Below are positions 17,135-26,068 of a stretch of 64,000 nucleotides of DNA, piece by piece. Position 1 is the first letter of the stretch, and every line of letters starts with the position of its first letter. The stretch spans positions 1-64,000 of IMG/VR virus record IMGVR_UViG_3300032116_000165; one strand, 5' to 3'. Source of the stretch: a virus. A program made the translations under genes and the position numbers. The notes below the pieces were generated by a model. It searched no databases and was not told the DNA's origin. It saw nothing but the letters and a program-made list of their open reading frames with translations.

Positions 17135-19266
17135 TGAATATTTTTGATGTCAATATAATATTAACCGGTGATTGTACAAATAGTAATCTTGGTGCTGCGA
17201 CTTTAACCGCAGTACCTAATGTTAATACCACATCTCCTTTTAGTTATTTGTGGTATGACCCATATTTAGGTACCGGACAAACACAAACTGGATTATCCGC
17301 TGGAACATATTTTGTGGAGGTAAACGACTCAAGTACACCAAATAATATTAGCTTAGTAAACGTTACAATTAGTTCGGGTGCTTGCGCATCAATAATAAAT
17401 GTAGTAGATACAACTTGTAATCAAAATAATGGTGAAATCACAATATCAGGTAATACAAGTTCTCCATTTGAAAATGTTTTTTATTTATATAGTGGTACAT
17501 CTTTAGTTGATAGCTATACAGCAACAAGTGAAAGTCATACATTTATCTCATTATCTCCCGGAATCTATTATGGGGTTATTGAAGATGCTGGTGGATGTAC
17601 TGGTGTTACTGAAACATGTATTATTCACGAATCTACTAATTTAACATATGGTGCATTTATTATACCCGCAACTAGTTGTGTCGGCACTGGTGGAAAAATA
17701 ATTATAACAGGGGAAACTGGAACACCACCATTTACTTATCAGTGGAGCGATATTAATGGACCTATTTTAAGCGAAACTGGAAGTACAATCAGTGGTTTAA
17801 CAAGTGGTCTATATACCGTTAATGTGACTTCAGCAGATAACTGCTCTTTGACTACGGCTTATAACTTACCTCAAACAGATTCGTTGGGTGCTTTTGTAAC
17901 TAGTGTAATTTCTCCAAGCTGTTTTTCTTCTGATGGGGAAATAACTATAACAGTAACGGGAGGTACCGGCCCATTTTTTTATTCCGGTTCTAATGCTACA
18001 ACAGAAATTACATATTCAACAAATTATGTGTTTACTGGACTTTCTTCAGGACCATTTAGCGTATCAATAACTGATGTTGGTTTATGCAATACGCAATTAA
18101 CAACCTCATTAGAAACACCAAATACCTTTGATATTGTTTCTGTAAATGTCGTTAATACAACTTGTGGTGCAACCGATGGTCAAATTAGTGTTGTAATAAA
18201 TGGAGGAACAGCACCATATTTCTATCAAATAGACGGACCAAATGGTACTGAGTCGTTAATATCTAATTTTTTAACACAAACTTTCACTAATTTATCAGGT
18301 GGCTCATACACTTTAATTATTTCAGCAAGTAGTACAACTTGTGTTTATACACAATCGTTGTCAATAATATCAACACCCTTATTTAACGTTTCTACCTCAA
18401 CAACCGGGTCAACTTGCGGACAAAATAATGGCGTTGTTTTAATACAAAAAACAACAGGCGGCACATCACCATTTTTATATGAAATAAGTGGACCCGTTAA
18501 TTTAAGTTCATTGTCTGTTGATGATAATTTTACATTTACAAATTTACCCACAGGAAATTATGTTGCAAATGTAACTAGCCAAGAAGGTTGCGTAATCAGT
18601 TCAAGTTTTTATATACAAGAAGAACCACCATTAAACTTCACATTATTTGGCACAGATTGTGGTTTAGGTAGTGAAGGAACAATAACTGTAATATTAACAT
18701 CTGGTGCACCACCGTTTACAATAAATTGGTTCCCAAGCGTTTCTAGCGGTATTTATGCAACAGGATTAACTTCTGGTAACTACTCAGTAACTATAACCGA
18801 TAGTAATGGTTGTACAGATACGCAAGAAATAGAAATTACTTGTAGCGCACTTTATACTGGATATAGAACATTCAATATTTGTTCCGATAATATGGAGTTA
18901 AGTTATGGTAATAAATTTGGGTTAATTGAAATGTTAAATTATGGTTTTCAGGATATAACAACCGGCGACACTACATGTGTTCTTAACAATGCTCAATTTA
19001 TTGCAAGCGTCACTGCAAATACAATAACAACATCTGGTTCGGTTTATACAAGTTATTCATTAATTGATGTACCAACAGATGAACAACTTTATGGAACAAT
19101 AGAAACTTTACTTGAATCTATAAGTGGTATTGGTGATGTTACAATTGATTATACAAATAACCAAATAATTATAAATTCCGATTGCACATTAAATAATAAT
19201 TTAAGTGATATTGGAGTAAAAATTGAACTTATAATTATTTATGATATAACATGTGACGATATATAA
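17134..19266 (+). CDS. SprB-repeat tail fibre/adhesin, 710 aa
   Basis: Seven repeats of about 80 residues begin near residues 15, 94, 182, 263, 344, 428 and 509. Each shows the SprB pattern: Cys, then an acidic or Gly residue with G-x-I-x-I, a GGT-x-P-F/Y-x-Y core, and a GL-S-x-G-x-Y-x-V-x-V-T-D end. Examples are DGEITITVTGGTGPFFYSG and TSGNYSVTITDSNGCTD. In Flavobacterium such repeats build the mobile surface adhesin SprB used in gliding. A phage fibre made of the same unit may mimic or bind host surface proteins. The last 150 residues form a different, unassigned domain. It follows the gpI-like gene by TAATG. Confidence 0.8.
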   Translation: MNIFDVNIILTGDCTNSNLGAATLTAVPNVNTTSPFSYLWYDPYLGTGQTQTGLSAGTYFVEVNDSSTPNNISLVNVTISSGACASIINVVDTTCNQNNGEITISGNTSSPFENVFYLYSGTSLVDSYTATSESHTFISLSPGIYYGVIEDAGGCTGVTETCIIHESTNLTYGAFIIPATSCVGTGGKIIITGETGTPPFTYQWSDINGPILSETGSTISGLTSGLYTVNVTSADNCSLTTAYNLPQTDSLGAFVTSVISPSCFSSDGEITITVTGGTGPFFYSGSNATTEITYSTNYVFTGLSSGPFSVSITDVGLCNTQLTTSLETPNTFDIVSVNVVNTTCGATDGQISVVINGGTAPYFYQIDGPNGTESLISNFLTQTFTNLSGGSYTLIISASSTTCVYTQSLSIISTPLFNVSTSTTGSTCGQNNGVVLIQKTTGGTSPFLYEISGPVNLSSLSVDDNFTFTNLPTGNYVANVTSQEGCVISSSFYIQEEPPLNFTLFGTDCGLGSEGTITVILTSGAPPFTINWFPSVSSGIYATGLTSGNYSVTITDSNGCTDTQEIEITCSALYTGYRTFNICSDNMELSYGNKFGLIEMLNYGFQDITTGDTTCVLNNAQFIASVTANTITTSGSVYTSYSLIDVPTDEQLYGTIETLLESISGIGDVTIDYTNNQIIINSDCTLNNNLSDIGVKIELIIIYDITCDDI

Positions 19267-19269
19267 AAT

Positions 19270-20067
19270 ATGTGTACATTAACCTTCAATAGTATTACTG
19301 GCGCATCACCATTTGATGTGTTTGTTTCTGATGTAAATGGGTATTATCCACCTGTAAATATTGGACCCATTCCCAGTGGTGCAACATTTCCTGTAACATT
19401 ATCTTTACCACCTTATTTGAATTCAGCACCTTCAATTTTAATTGAGATTGTTGATGCTAGCGGGTGTACGGATTCTACAATAATTATACCACCCGGTCCA
19501 CCCTCAACAGCAAATTTATTTGCTTTATTATTTATAGAACCAATAAGCAGAAGTTCAGAAATTTATACGTATTTATCAGCACAAGGAAATACCACATTTT
19601 TTGGGTTTGGTTATGGTACACCACCATTAAATGGTACAGAATTTATTGAATATATGAAAATGTATGCAACTTCTGGTGTAACAGGACTTCCTCCCGTTTT
19701 TTATCAAAGTGTACCACAAACAACGTCAGGTAATGATTCATTTGGAAATCCAAATATAACATATAATTTTACAACAACGCAAGTTCCCGCTGGAACAGCA
19801 ATAGAGGATGCTTGGTATACTTGGGTTATACCAAATAGCTTAACAAATAATCAACTCCAAACTGAAATTTCATATGGTAATCAAAATTCACCATTTATAT
19901 TAAATGGTGCTATTATGAATACTAACATTGATTCCTATATTTTTAATTACACGGGGTCAACATTTGCAAATACATTTTATCGAACATATACGACTTTCCC
20001 AAGTACAGAATTTTATTTAAATAACATAAACGTTGATATTTATTTTAGAGGTTTAACAGTTCAATAA
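19270..20067 (+). CDS. Probable tail fibre accessory protein, 265 aa
   Basis: The first 75 residues form a small beta domain (LTFNSITGASPFDVFVSDVN to VDASGCTDSTIII). The 70-residue protein at 30576 is essentially this same domain alone (ITGQTPYDIYVCD, DGNGCEII), so they are paralogous modules. It resembles half of an SprB-type unit ending in a D-x-x-G-C motif. The remaining 190 residues are beta-rich and unassigned. It sits between an SprB-type and a YadA-head-type fibre gene with gaps of only a few bases, so a fibre component or fibre adaptor is likely. Confidence 0.6.
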   Translation: MCTLTFNSITGASPFDVFVSDVNGYYPPVNIGPIPSGATFPVTLSLPPYLNSAPSILIEIVDASGCTDSTIIIPPGPPSTANLFALLFIEPISRSSEIYTYLSAQGNTTFFGFGYGTPPLNGTEFIEYMKMYATSGVTGLPPVFYQSVPQTTSGNDSFGNPNITYNFTTTQVPAGTAIEDAWYTWVIPNSLTNNQLQTEISYGNQNSPFILNGAIMNTNIDSYIFNYTGSTFANTFYRTYTTFPSTEFYLNNINVDIYFRGLTVQ

Positions 20068-20068
20068 T

Positions 20069-23000
20069 ATGTCATTATATAAAAATCCACAAACAGCAAC
20101 GCAATTAAATGCGCCCGAATCGGTAAATCCAAATCGATTTTATGGAACTAATTTTAGTATATTAGGTATTGGTGGTTATGTTGAAGTATATTCTGTAAAT
20201 GATTTAATTTATACAATACCGGTGGGTTCTTCTGGACCTGTTGAAACTTCAGGAAATACAATTCCAATACGTTTAAATATAAACACACCAAATCCTGATG
20301 TATTAACTTTAAATTCTGATAATATATCTTCTGGTAGAAGAAGATTAGGAATGTTAGCATATGTTTATGAAAATGAAACAACATATCAATATAACATTCC
20401 GAATTATACATCATTATTTAGTGCGGCAACAGGAACAACCGCAGTCACAATAACACAATTTGGTACTACGGTTGATAGCTCAACTCCCGAAGGTCAAGCA
20501 TTTATTGATGCTTGGACAGCATCAACAATTGAAGGAATAACTCCGGGTGCAACATATGCGACAGCAAATTGGAGAATTTTATCACAAAGTGGATCTTCAT
20601 CATTTGATGTATATGTAACGGGTGGAACATATTCTGCTGGTACTCTAAGTTTTACTAACAATTCTGGTGGGACATTTGATATCAGTGGTTTAACATCTAC
20701 GGATATATTTGTTACGGGATTAACATATACCGGAGCATCATATACTTTAGGTGCAACAAGAAATGATGGAACTTTATTAACGGTAACATTACCCGGATAT
20801 GGTGATGTTTTTGTAACTGGTGGCACATATAATCCATTAAATGGTGAAGTAACCTACTTTAATAATTCTGGTGGAACATTTGTTGTTAGTGGATTTACAA
20901 GTGGATATACTGATTTCTATGTTACTGGTGGAACTTATGATGATAATACAAATACATTAACATTAACTAGAACCGATGCCGGTACTGTACAGGTTACTGG
21001 ATGGACACAACCAGTAATTATTTCTGGAAGCGGAAGTTGTAGTTCGGTTAGGCGAGACAATCTTAATGTTGCGTCCGGCGCTTACTCGACGGTGTATGGT
21101 CATTCAAATAACACATGCCAAATAGGTACCGTTATTGCTGGTGGTCAAGGTAATTCTGCTTTAAATAACGGTTTTAATAACTTTATTGGTGGGGGTATTT
21201 TAAATTGGTATGGTTTGAATAATACAACGCAAAGTGCGTATTATAATGTAGGTAATACCGTGTGTGTTCCCGGAGATTTGACTTCAATATATCAAATTGG
21301 TAATTTAGCGTCTTTTTATAATGGGATTGATAATGTGATATATAGTGCGGCAATAACTAATAGTACATATAATCCACCTTATACTGAAATACAATTAGAT
21401 GTTTTTGATACCGGTTCTAATGTTTATTTTCAGGGTTCCATCACTAATTTAAGTTGTTTTAGTGGAAATTCATTTTATTCTACTATAAGTGGTGGTTATA
21501 ATAATAAAATATGTGGTTCATTTTCATCTATAATTGGAGGTAGTAACAATTTAATTTGCAATAATAATGCATCAATTGGTGGTGGATGTTTAAATATTGC
21601 GAGTGGTTTTGGTTCGGTTATAACCGGTGGTTATTTAAATAGAACGACAAATTTTTATTCAAGCGTTGTTGGAGGATTATCAAATATTGCTAGTGGTAGT
21701 GGTTCATTTATCGGTGGAGGTTGTTCTAATAGTGCAACAACAACATATTCGACTATTGTTGCTGGTGAATGTAATTTATCATCCGGAAACTGTTCATTTA
21801 TAGGAGGTGGAAGTTCAAATAAAGCATTATCTTCAGGTTCATTTATAGGGGGTGGTTTTAACAATAGTGCAACAACGTGTTGTTCAGTTATTGTTGCAGG
21901 TGAAAATAATTTATCATCTGGAAACAATTCATTTGTTGGAGGTGGTGGTTCGAATAGTGCAACAACGTGTTGTTCAGTTATTGTTGCAGGTGAAAATAAT
22001 TTATCTTGTGGTCCTTGTTCATTTATCGGTGGAGGTAGTTCAAATTGTGCAACATCTGACGCTTCTGTGGTTGTTGGAGGTGCATTAAATGTTAATATTG
22101 GTACTTATTCATTTATTGGCGGTGGTCGCTGTAATATAATTTCTGGCGCAACAACTCTTTATTCATCAGTTGTTGGAGGATTATCAAATATTGTTAGTTG
22201 CGATGGTTCATTTATCGGTGGAGGTAGTTCAAATTGTGTAACATCAGCTATTTCTGTAGTTGTTGGAGGATTATCAAATATTGCTAGTGGTAGTGGTTCA
22301 TTTATCGGTGGAGGTTGTTCTAATAGTGCGACAACAACTTACGCAACTGTTGTTGGTGGTCAAAATAATTTATCTTCTAATAATTATTCATTTATTGGTG
22401 GCGGATTTTTAAATACCGCAACAGGTTTATGTTCATTAATTGTTGGTGGAAGTTGCAATAGTGCTACAACAATCTTTTCTACAATTGTTGGTGGTCGTTC
22501 TAATTTAATTTCACCAATAGTCGGTCTTCAAAATGCCGAAGGTTCATTTATCGGTGGTGGTTACAATAATTCAATATATGCCCAAAAATATAGCGTTATT
22601 GGCGGAGGTTCAGGGAATACTATAACTGGAAGCGGTAATTGTATTTTATGCGACTCAACAATAGCCGGTGGGAGGGAAAATTATATTTATGGATTAGTAT
22701 CAACAATCGGTGGCGGTAGGGCAAATAGCGCCACAACAAGATCAACAATAACCGGTGGAGCTAGAAATAGTGCTAGCGGTAACTACTCAACAATAAATGC
22801 TGGCGTTAATAATTTTGCAACAGGGTGTGGTTCTATTGCAGCAGGAATTGGTGCTAACACAACAGGAGGTACAAGTGACGCACAAGCAATATTAATTAAT
22901 GCGATAGGGATTCCAAATGGTGATTTCTCTGTGGTATCAGGTGGATTTCAAAATAGATCGCAAGGAAATTATTCATTTGTTGGTGGAGGACAATTAAATA

Positions 23001-23320
23001 TATCATCTGGTTGTCGCTCAACAATTGCTGGAGGATTTAATAATTCCGAAAGCGGTGTTTATTCATTTATTGGCGGTGGTTGCGGTAATATAATTTCTGG
23101 AGCAACCACATCATCTGGTATTTTAGGCGGTGTAAATAATACTATAACAGGTAATACAAACACCTTTATTATTGGGTCAAATATCATACCAAATAGAAAT
23201 TGTGCTACGTTTGTTAATAATTTATCAATAATTGGATTACCAAACGGACCTATTGGGCTACCGTCAGGGTCAATATATTATTGCTCAACCGATTCAAATC
23301 GACTATATTACGTACCTTAA
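20069..23320 (+). CDS. YadA-head-like repetitive tail fibre, 1083 aa
   Basis: Residues about 470-1030 consist of tens of short repeats of the type SFIGGGxxNxAxxxxSxVxGG and NLSSGNCSFIGGG. This is the left-handed beta-roll pattern of YadA-like heads of trimeric adhesins, with GG turns and buried S/I/V. The N-terminal half has repeated short beta units (VYVTGGTYSAGTLSFTNNSG and variants at about 185-310). The end, GSIYYCSTDSNRLYYVP, is a short cap; I see no S74 intramolecular chaperone domain. A long receptor-binding fibre is the best call. Long exact DNA duplications within the repeats suggest ongoing recombination. Confidence 0.8.
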   Translation: MSLYKNPQTATQLNAPESVNPNRFYGTNFSILGIGGYVEVYSVNDLIYTIPVGSSGPVETSGNTIPIRLNINTPNPDVLTLNSDNISSGRRRLGMLAYVYENETTYQYNIPNYTSLFSAATGTTAVTITQFGTTVDSSTPEGQAFIDAWTASTIEGITPGATYATANWRILSQSGSSSFDVYVTGGTYSAGTLSFTNNSGGTFDISGLTSTDIFVTGLTYTGASYTLGATRNDGTLLTVTLPGYGDVFVTGGTYNPLNGEVTYFNNSGGTFVVSGFTSGYTDFYVTGGTYDDNTNTLTLTRTDAGTVQVTGWTQPVIISGSGSCSSVRRDNLNVASGAYSTVYGHSNNTCQIGTVIAGGQGNSALNNGFNNFIGGGILNWYGLNNTTQSAYYNVGNTVCVPGDLTSIYQIGNLASFYNGIDNVIYSAAITNSTYNPPYTEIQLDVFDTGSNVYFQGSITNLSCFSGNSFYSTISGGYNNKICGSFSSIIGGSNNLICNNNASIGGGCLNIASGFGSVITGGYLNRTTNFYSSVVGGLSNIASGSGSFIGGGCSNSATTTYSTIVAGECNLSSGNCSFIGGGSSNKALSSGSFIGGGFNNSATTCCSVIVAGENNLSSGNNSFVGGGGSNSATTCCSVIVAGENNLSCGPCSFIGGGSSNCATSDASVVVGGALNVNIGTYSFIGGGRCNIISGATTLYSSVVGGLSNIVSCDGSFIGGGSSNCVTSAISVVVGGLSNIASGSGSFIGGGCSNSATTTYATVVGGQNNLSSNNYSFIGGGFLNTATGLCSLIVGGSCNSATTIFSTIVGGRSNLISPIVGLQNAEGSFIGGGYNNSIYAQKYSVIGGGSGNTITGSGNCILCDSTIAGGRENYIYGLVSTIGGGRANSATTRSTITGGARNSASGNYSTINAGVNNFATGCGSIAAGIGANTTGGTSDAQAILINAIGIPNGDFSVVSGGFQNRSQGNYSFVGGGQLNISSGCRSTIAGGFNNSESGVYSFIGGGCGNIISGATTSSGILGGVNNTITGNTNTFIIGSNIIPNRNCATFVNNLSIIGLPNGPIGLPSGSIYYCSTDSNRLYYVP
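21480..23130 (+). repeat. Degenerate coding repeats with exact long duplications
   Basis: The fibre gene carries many partial copies of GGTTCATTTATCGGTGG. Two copies of a 71-base block are identical (21665-21735 and 22259-22329). Another shared block of about 50 bases beginning AATAGTGCAACAACG occurs near 21863 and 21954. Such in-frame identical blocks allow homologous recombination that changes fibre length or order of repeats. Confidence 0.8.
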
Positions 23321-23367
23321 TCTATTTACTTAAATTAATTTATTAAGATTTTTTCTATAAAAAAATT

Positions 23368-24246
23368 ATGGAAAAATATTGTCTTTTTCACATAGAAGGT
23401 GGTCTTGGAAAGAATGTTGCAGCAACAGCAGTTGCAAAATGTATTAAGAATAACTATCAAGATAGAAAATTAATTGTTGTTGCGAGTTATCCTGAGGTAT
23501 TTTTAACATTACCTTTTGTTGATAGAGTTTTTAGAATTGGAATTACGCCATATTTCTATCAGGATTACATATTAAATAATGATACTTTAATATTTAAACA
23601 TGAACCATACTTTACAACAGACCATATTTACAAGAGGAAACATCTAATTGAAAATTGGTGTAATATATATAATTTAACATATAATAATGAAACACCTGAA
23701 TTAGTTTTTAATTTAAGACATAAACAATTAGCAATTAGAGATTGGAGACGTAATAAACCAATTATGATACTTCAGACAAATGGTGGTCCAATAAATGAAC
23801 AACCATATAATTACTCTTGGACAAGAGATATGCCATTTTCTACATCACAAGCAATTGTAAATGCTTTTAAAAATGATTATCATATAATACAGATTTGTAG
23901 AAATGAAAATAATGTAATTGAAGGAACTGAACCCTTATTTAAACCCATGACAAATATGGAGCTTTTTTCGCTATTAATGGCATCAGAAAAAAGAGTTTTA
24001 ATTGATTCTAGTTTACAACACGCTGCTGCGGCAATGGGTTTACCTTCAGTGGTTCTCTGGGTCGGGACTAGTCCAACAGTTTTTGGTTATGGACTACATA
24101 AAAATATCATATCTAATTTACCCGAAATAAAACTACCAGACAGTTATTTATTCGATTATTCATTTAATGGTTCAACACAAGAATGCCCATTTATTGATGA
24201 TAATATTTTTAATCCTGAAATCGTAATTCAAACAATTTTACAATAA
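23368..24246 (+). CDS. GT9-like glycosyltransferase
   Basis: The 292-residue protein has a GT-B-type layout similar to family 9 heptosyltransferases. An N-terminal Gly-rich strand-loop-helix (HIEGGLGKNVAATAVAKCIK, residues 8-27) is followed by the C-terminal nucleotide-sugar region IDSSLQHAAAAMGLPSVVLW (212-231), where GT9 members have the D-S-x-x-x-H-x-A-A motif. It probably transfers a sugar from a nucleotide donor. The acceptor could be a virion protein or host glycan. It opens a three-gene cassette (GT, sulfotransferase, GT) with TAATG coupling to the second gene, embedded between fibre genes. No signal peptide is present, so it acts in the host cytoplasm. Confidence 0.75.
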   Translation: MEKYCLFHIEGGLGKNVAATAVAKCIKNNYQDRKLIVVASYPEVFLTLPFVDRVFRIGITPYFYQDYILNNDTLIFKHEPYFTTDHIYKRKHLIENWCNIYNLTYNNETPELVFNLRHKQLAIRDWRRNKPIMILQTNGGPINEQPYNYSWTRDMPFSTSQAIVNAFKNDYHIIQICRNENNVIEGTEPLFKPMTNMELFSLLMASEKRVLIDSSLQHAAAAMGLPSVVLWVGTSPTVFGYGLHKNIISNLPEIKLPDSYLFDYSFNGSTQECPFIDDNIFNPEIVIQTILQ

Positions 24247-25067
24247 TGCCAGAACAAATATTTTTTCAATCCTCATTACCTAGAGCGGGGTCAACTTTAT
24301 TACAAAATATAATAGGACAAAATCCAAATTTTTATGTAACACCGACTTCTGGTGTTCTTGAATTGGTTTATGCTGCTAGAAATAATTATACAAATTCACC
24401 AGAATTTAAAGCACAAGAATATGAATTAATGAAAAGTGGTTTTAATAAATTTTGTCATGACGGTATGTTTGGTTTTTTTAATGCAATTACAGATAAAAAA
24501 TATGTTTTAGATAAAAGTAGAGGGTGGGGAATACATTACAATTTTTTAGATGGATTTTATCCAAATCCAAAAATAATTTGTATGGTTAGAGATTTACGAG
24601 ACATATTTTGTTCTCTTGAAAAAAAGTTTAGGGAAAATCAGCATATGGATTCCGGTTTAATAGACCACTCAAAAATGCTAGGCACAACAACCGAGAAAAG
24701 AGTTGATATTTGGGCAAATAGTCAACCAGTTGGTTTAGCAGTTGAAAGACTATATCAAATTTTTAGGGAAGGAAATAATCAAAAAATGCTTTTTATAAGA
24801 TACGAAGATTTGGTAACTAACCCAAGAAGAGAAGTTGAAAGGATTTATAATTATTTTGAATTACCAACTTTTTATCACTCTTTTGATAGAATTGATCAAA
24901 TAACAAAAGAAGATGATTCTGTATATGGAATATATGGCGACCACACAATCAAAACAAAACTTGAATTACCAAAAAGTAACGCAAAAGAAATCTTAGGTGA
25001 GGGTGTTTGTAATTGGATTCAAGACCGTTATAAATGGTATTATGATATTTTTTATAGAAACCTTTGA
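24246..25067 (+). CDS. PAPS-dependent sulfotransferase
   Basis: The 273-residue product has both cofactor-binding elements of the sulfotransferase superfamily. The 5'-phosphosulfate loop is SLPRAGSTLLQNIIGQNP near residues 10-27. The 3'-phosphate motif MVRDLRDIFCSLEKKF (113-128) includes R115 and S123. The segment MLFIRYEDLVTNPRREVERI near 190 is also typical. The enzyme would move sulfate from PAPS to a hydroxyl on a sugar or tyrosine. The length is normal. Its place between two glycosyltransferases suggests sulfation of the glycan they build. The start overlaps the previous stop by TAATG. A tyrosylprotein-type acceptor cannot be excluded. Confidence 0.85.
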   Translation: MPEQIFFQSSLPRAGSTLLQNIIGQNPNFYVTPTSGVLELVYAARNNYTNSPEFKAQEYELMKSGFNKFCHDGMFGFFNAITDKKYVLDKSRGWGIHYNFLDGFYPNPKIICMVRDLRDIFCSLEKKFRENQHMDSGLIDHSKMLGTTTEKRVDIWANSQPVGLAVERLYQIFREGNNQKMLFIRYEDLVTNPRREVERIYNYFELPTFYHSFDRIDQITKEDDSVYGIYGDHTIKTKLELPKSNAKEILGEGVCNWIQDRYKWYYDIFYRNL

Positions 25068-26044
25068 GTGAATTATTATTTGTATCGGCACAACATGATG
25101 TACCTTACTTCCATTGGCAAGCAGAGGTATATATAAATAATTTTATTGAAAAGGGAGTACCCCCAGAAAATATTCATGTTATTTTTTCTCTTCATAATGG
25201 CGCGGACAAACCATCTAAGGGTGCTAGGACGCTAAAATTAAAATATGGTAATGTTCATTTTTACAAAGATGATAGAGAAAAAACTCATTATATTCCAAGC
25301 ATAAAACCATTTTTAATTTCAAAGTGGTTAAAAGAAGAACCAAGCAGAGGTAATTTATTTTTTTTACATGATTCCGATATTCTATTAACCAGAATTCCTA
25401 ATTTTTCAAAACTTTTAGATGACGATATTATTTATATGTCTGATACTGTTGGATATATAGGTTATAGTTACTTAAATGAATGTTCTAAAAGATATGAACA
25501 AAAACATCCAATATTATCTGAAAATAAATTAATCGATGAAATGTCGGAAGTTATTGGATTACATCCTGAAACAATAAGGATAAATCAAAAAAATTCAGGC
25601 GGTGCTCAATATGTTTTTAAAAAACAAGAATGGAAATTATGGGATAAAATCCATAAAGATTCAACTGAATTATATGATAAACTTTTAAGTTTTCATAAAA
25701 AATATCCAATTTCTCCCGGTGAAATACAATTTTGGACCGCTGAAATGTGGTCCATTCTATGGAATATGTGGTATGCGGGGTATAAAACCGAAGTGGTGAA
25801 TGAATTAAATTTTTCTTGGGCAACCGATGACATTCACAAATATGAAACAAACCCAATTTTTCATTTAGCTGGAATTACCGAACAACAAAAAAACGAAAGA
25901 TTTTATAAGGCGGATTTTATTAATAAAAATCCGTTAGACTCATTAAGAAATAATATTGATTTTTTTGATTATGTTGATAAAAATAATGCAACATATAAAT
26001 ACGTTGAAAATATGAGGTTGCTTGTTAAAAAACAAGGTTACTGA
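25064..26044 (+). CDS. Putative GT-A-type glycosyltransferase, 326 aa
   Basis: The protein starts SELLFVSAQHDVPYFHWQAE and carries FFLHDSDILLTRIP (D103-S-D105), a D-x-D-type metal and nucleotide-sugar site at the end of a strand as in GT-A enzymes. HLAG near residue 265 could be the C-terminal metal-binding His. It resembles the serine/hydroxyproline O-glycosyltransferase group more than typical phage sugar enzymes, but this is a weak match. The only start that keeps the N-terminal strand is a TTG at 25064 overlapping the sulfotransferase stop, so translation is coupled and uses a rare start. It closes the sugar-sulfate cassette. Confidence 0.6.
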   Translation: MSELLFVSAQHDVPYFHWQAEVYINNFIEKGVPPENIHVIFSLHNGADKPSKGARTLKLKYGNVHFYKDDREKTHYIPSIKPFLISKWLKEEPSRGNLFFLHDSDILLTRIPNFSKLLDDDIIYMSDTVGYIGYSYLNECSKRYEQKHPILSENKLIDEMSEVIGLHPETIRINQKNSGGAQYVFKKQEWKLWDKIHKDSTELYDKLLSFHKKYPISPGEIQFWTAEMWSILWNMWYAGYKTEVVNELNFSWATDDIHKYETNPIFHLAGITEQQKNERFYKADFINKNPLDSLRNNIDFFDYVDKNNATYKYVENMRLLVKKQGY

Positions 26045-26045
26045 T

Positions 26046-26059
26046 TATTTATGTTTAAA
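26046..26059 (+). promoter_or_regulatory. Candidate phage promoter motif TATTTATnnTTAAA
   Basis: TATTTATGTTTAAA is an exact motif match nine bases before the ATG of the fibre gene at 26069. The same 14 bases occur on the minus strand at 46229-46216 before the gene starting at 46205. It begins two bases after the stop of the upstream gene and would restart transcription of the second half of the fibre cluster. Confidence 0.45.
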
Positions 26060-26068
26060 GAATAGAAT

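Noticed and set aside
21655-21927. Pro-rich minus-strand frame in the fibre gene
   Set aside because: Antisense of GGG-type repeats, which always gives Pro-rich shadows.
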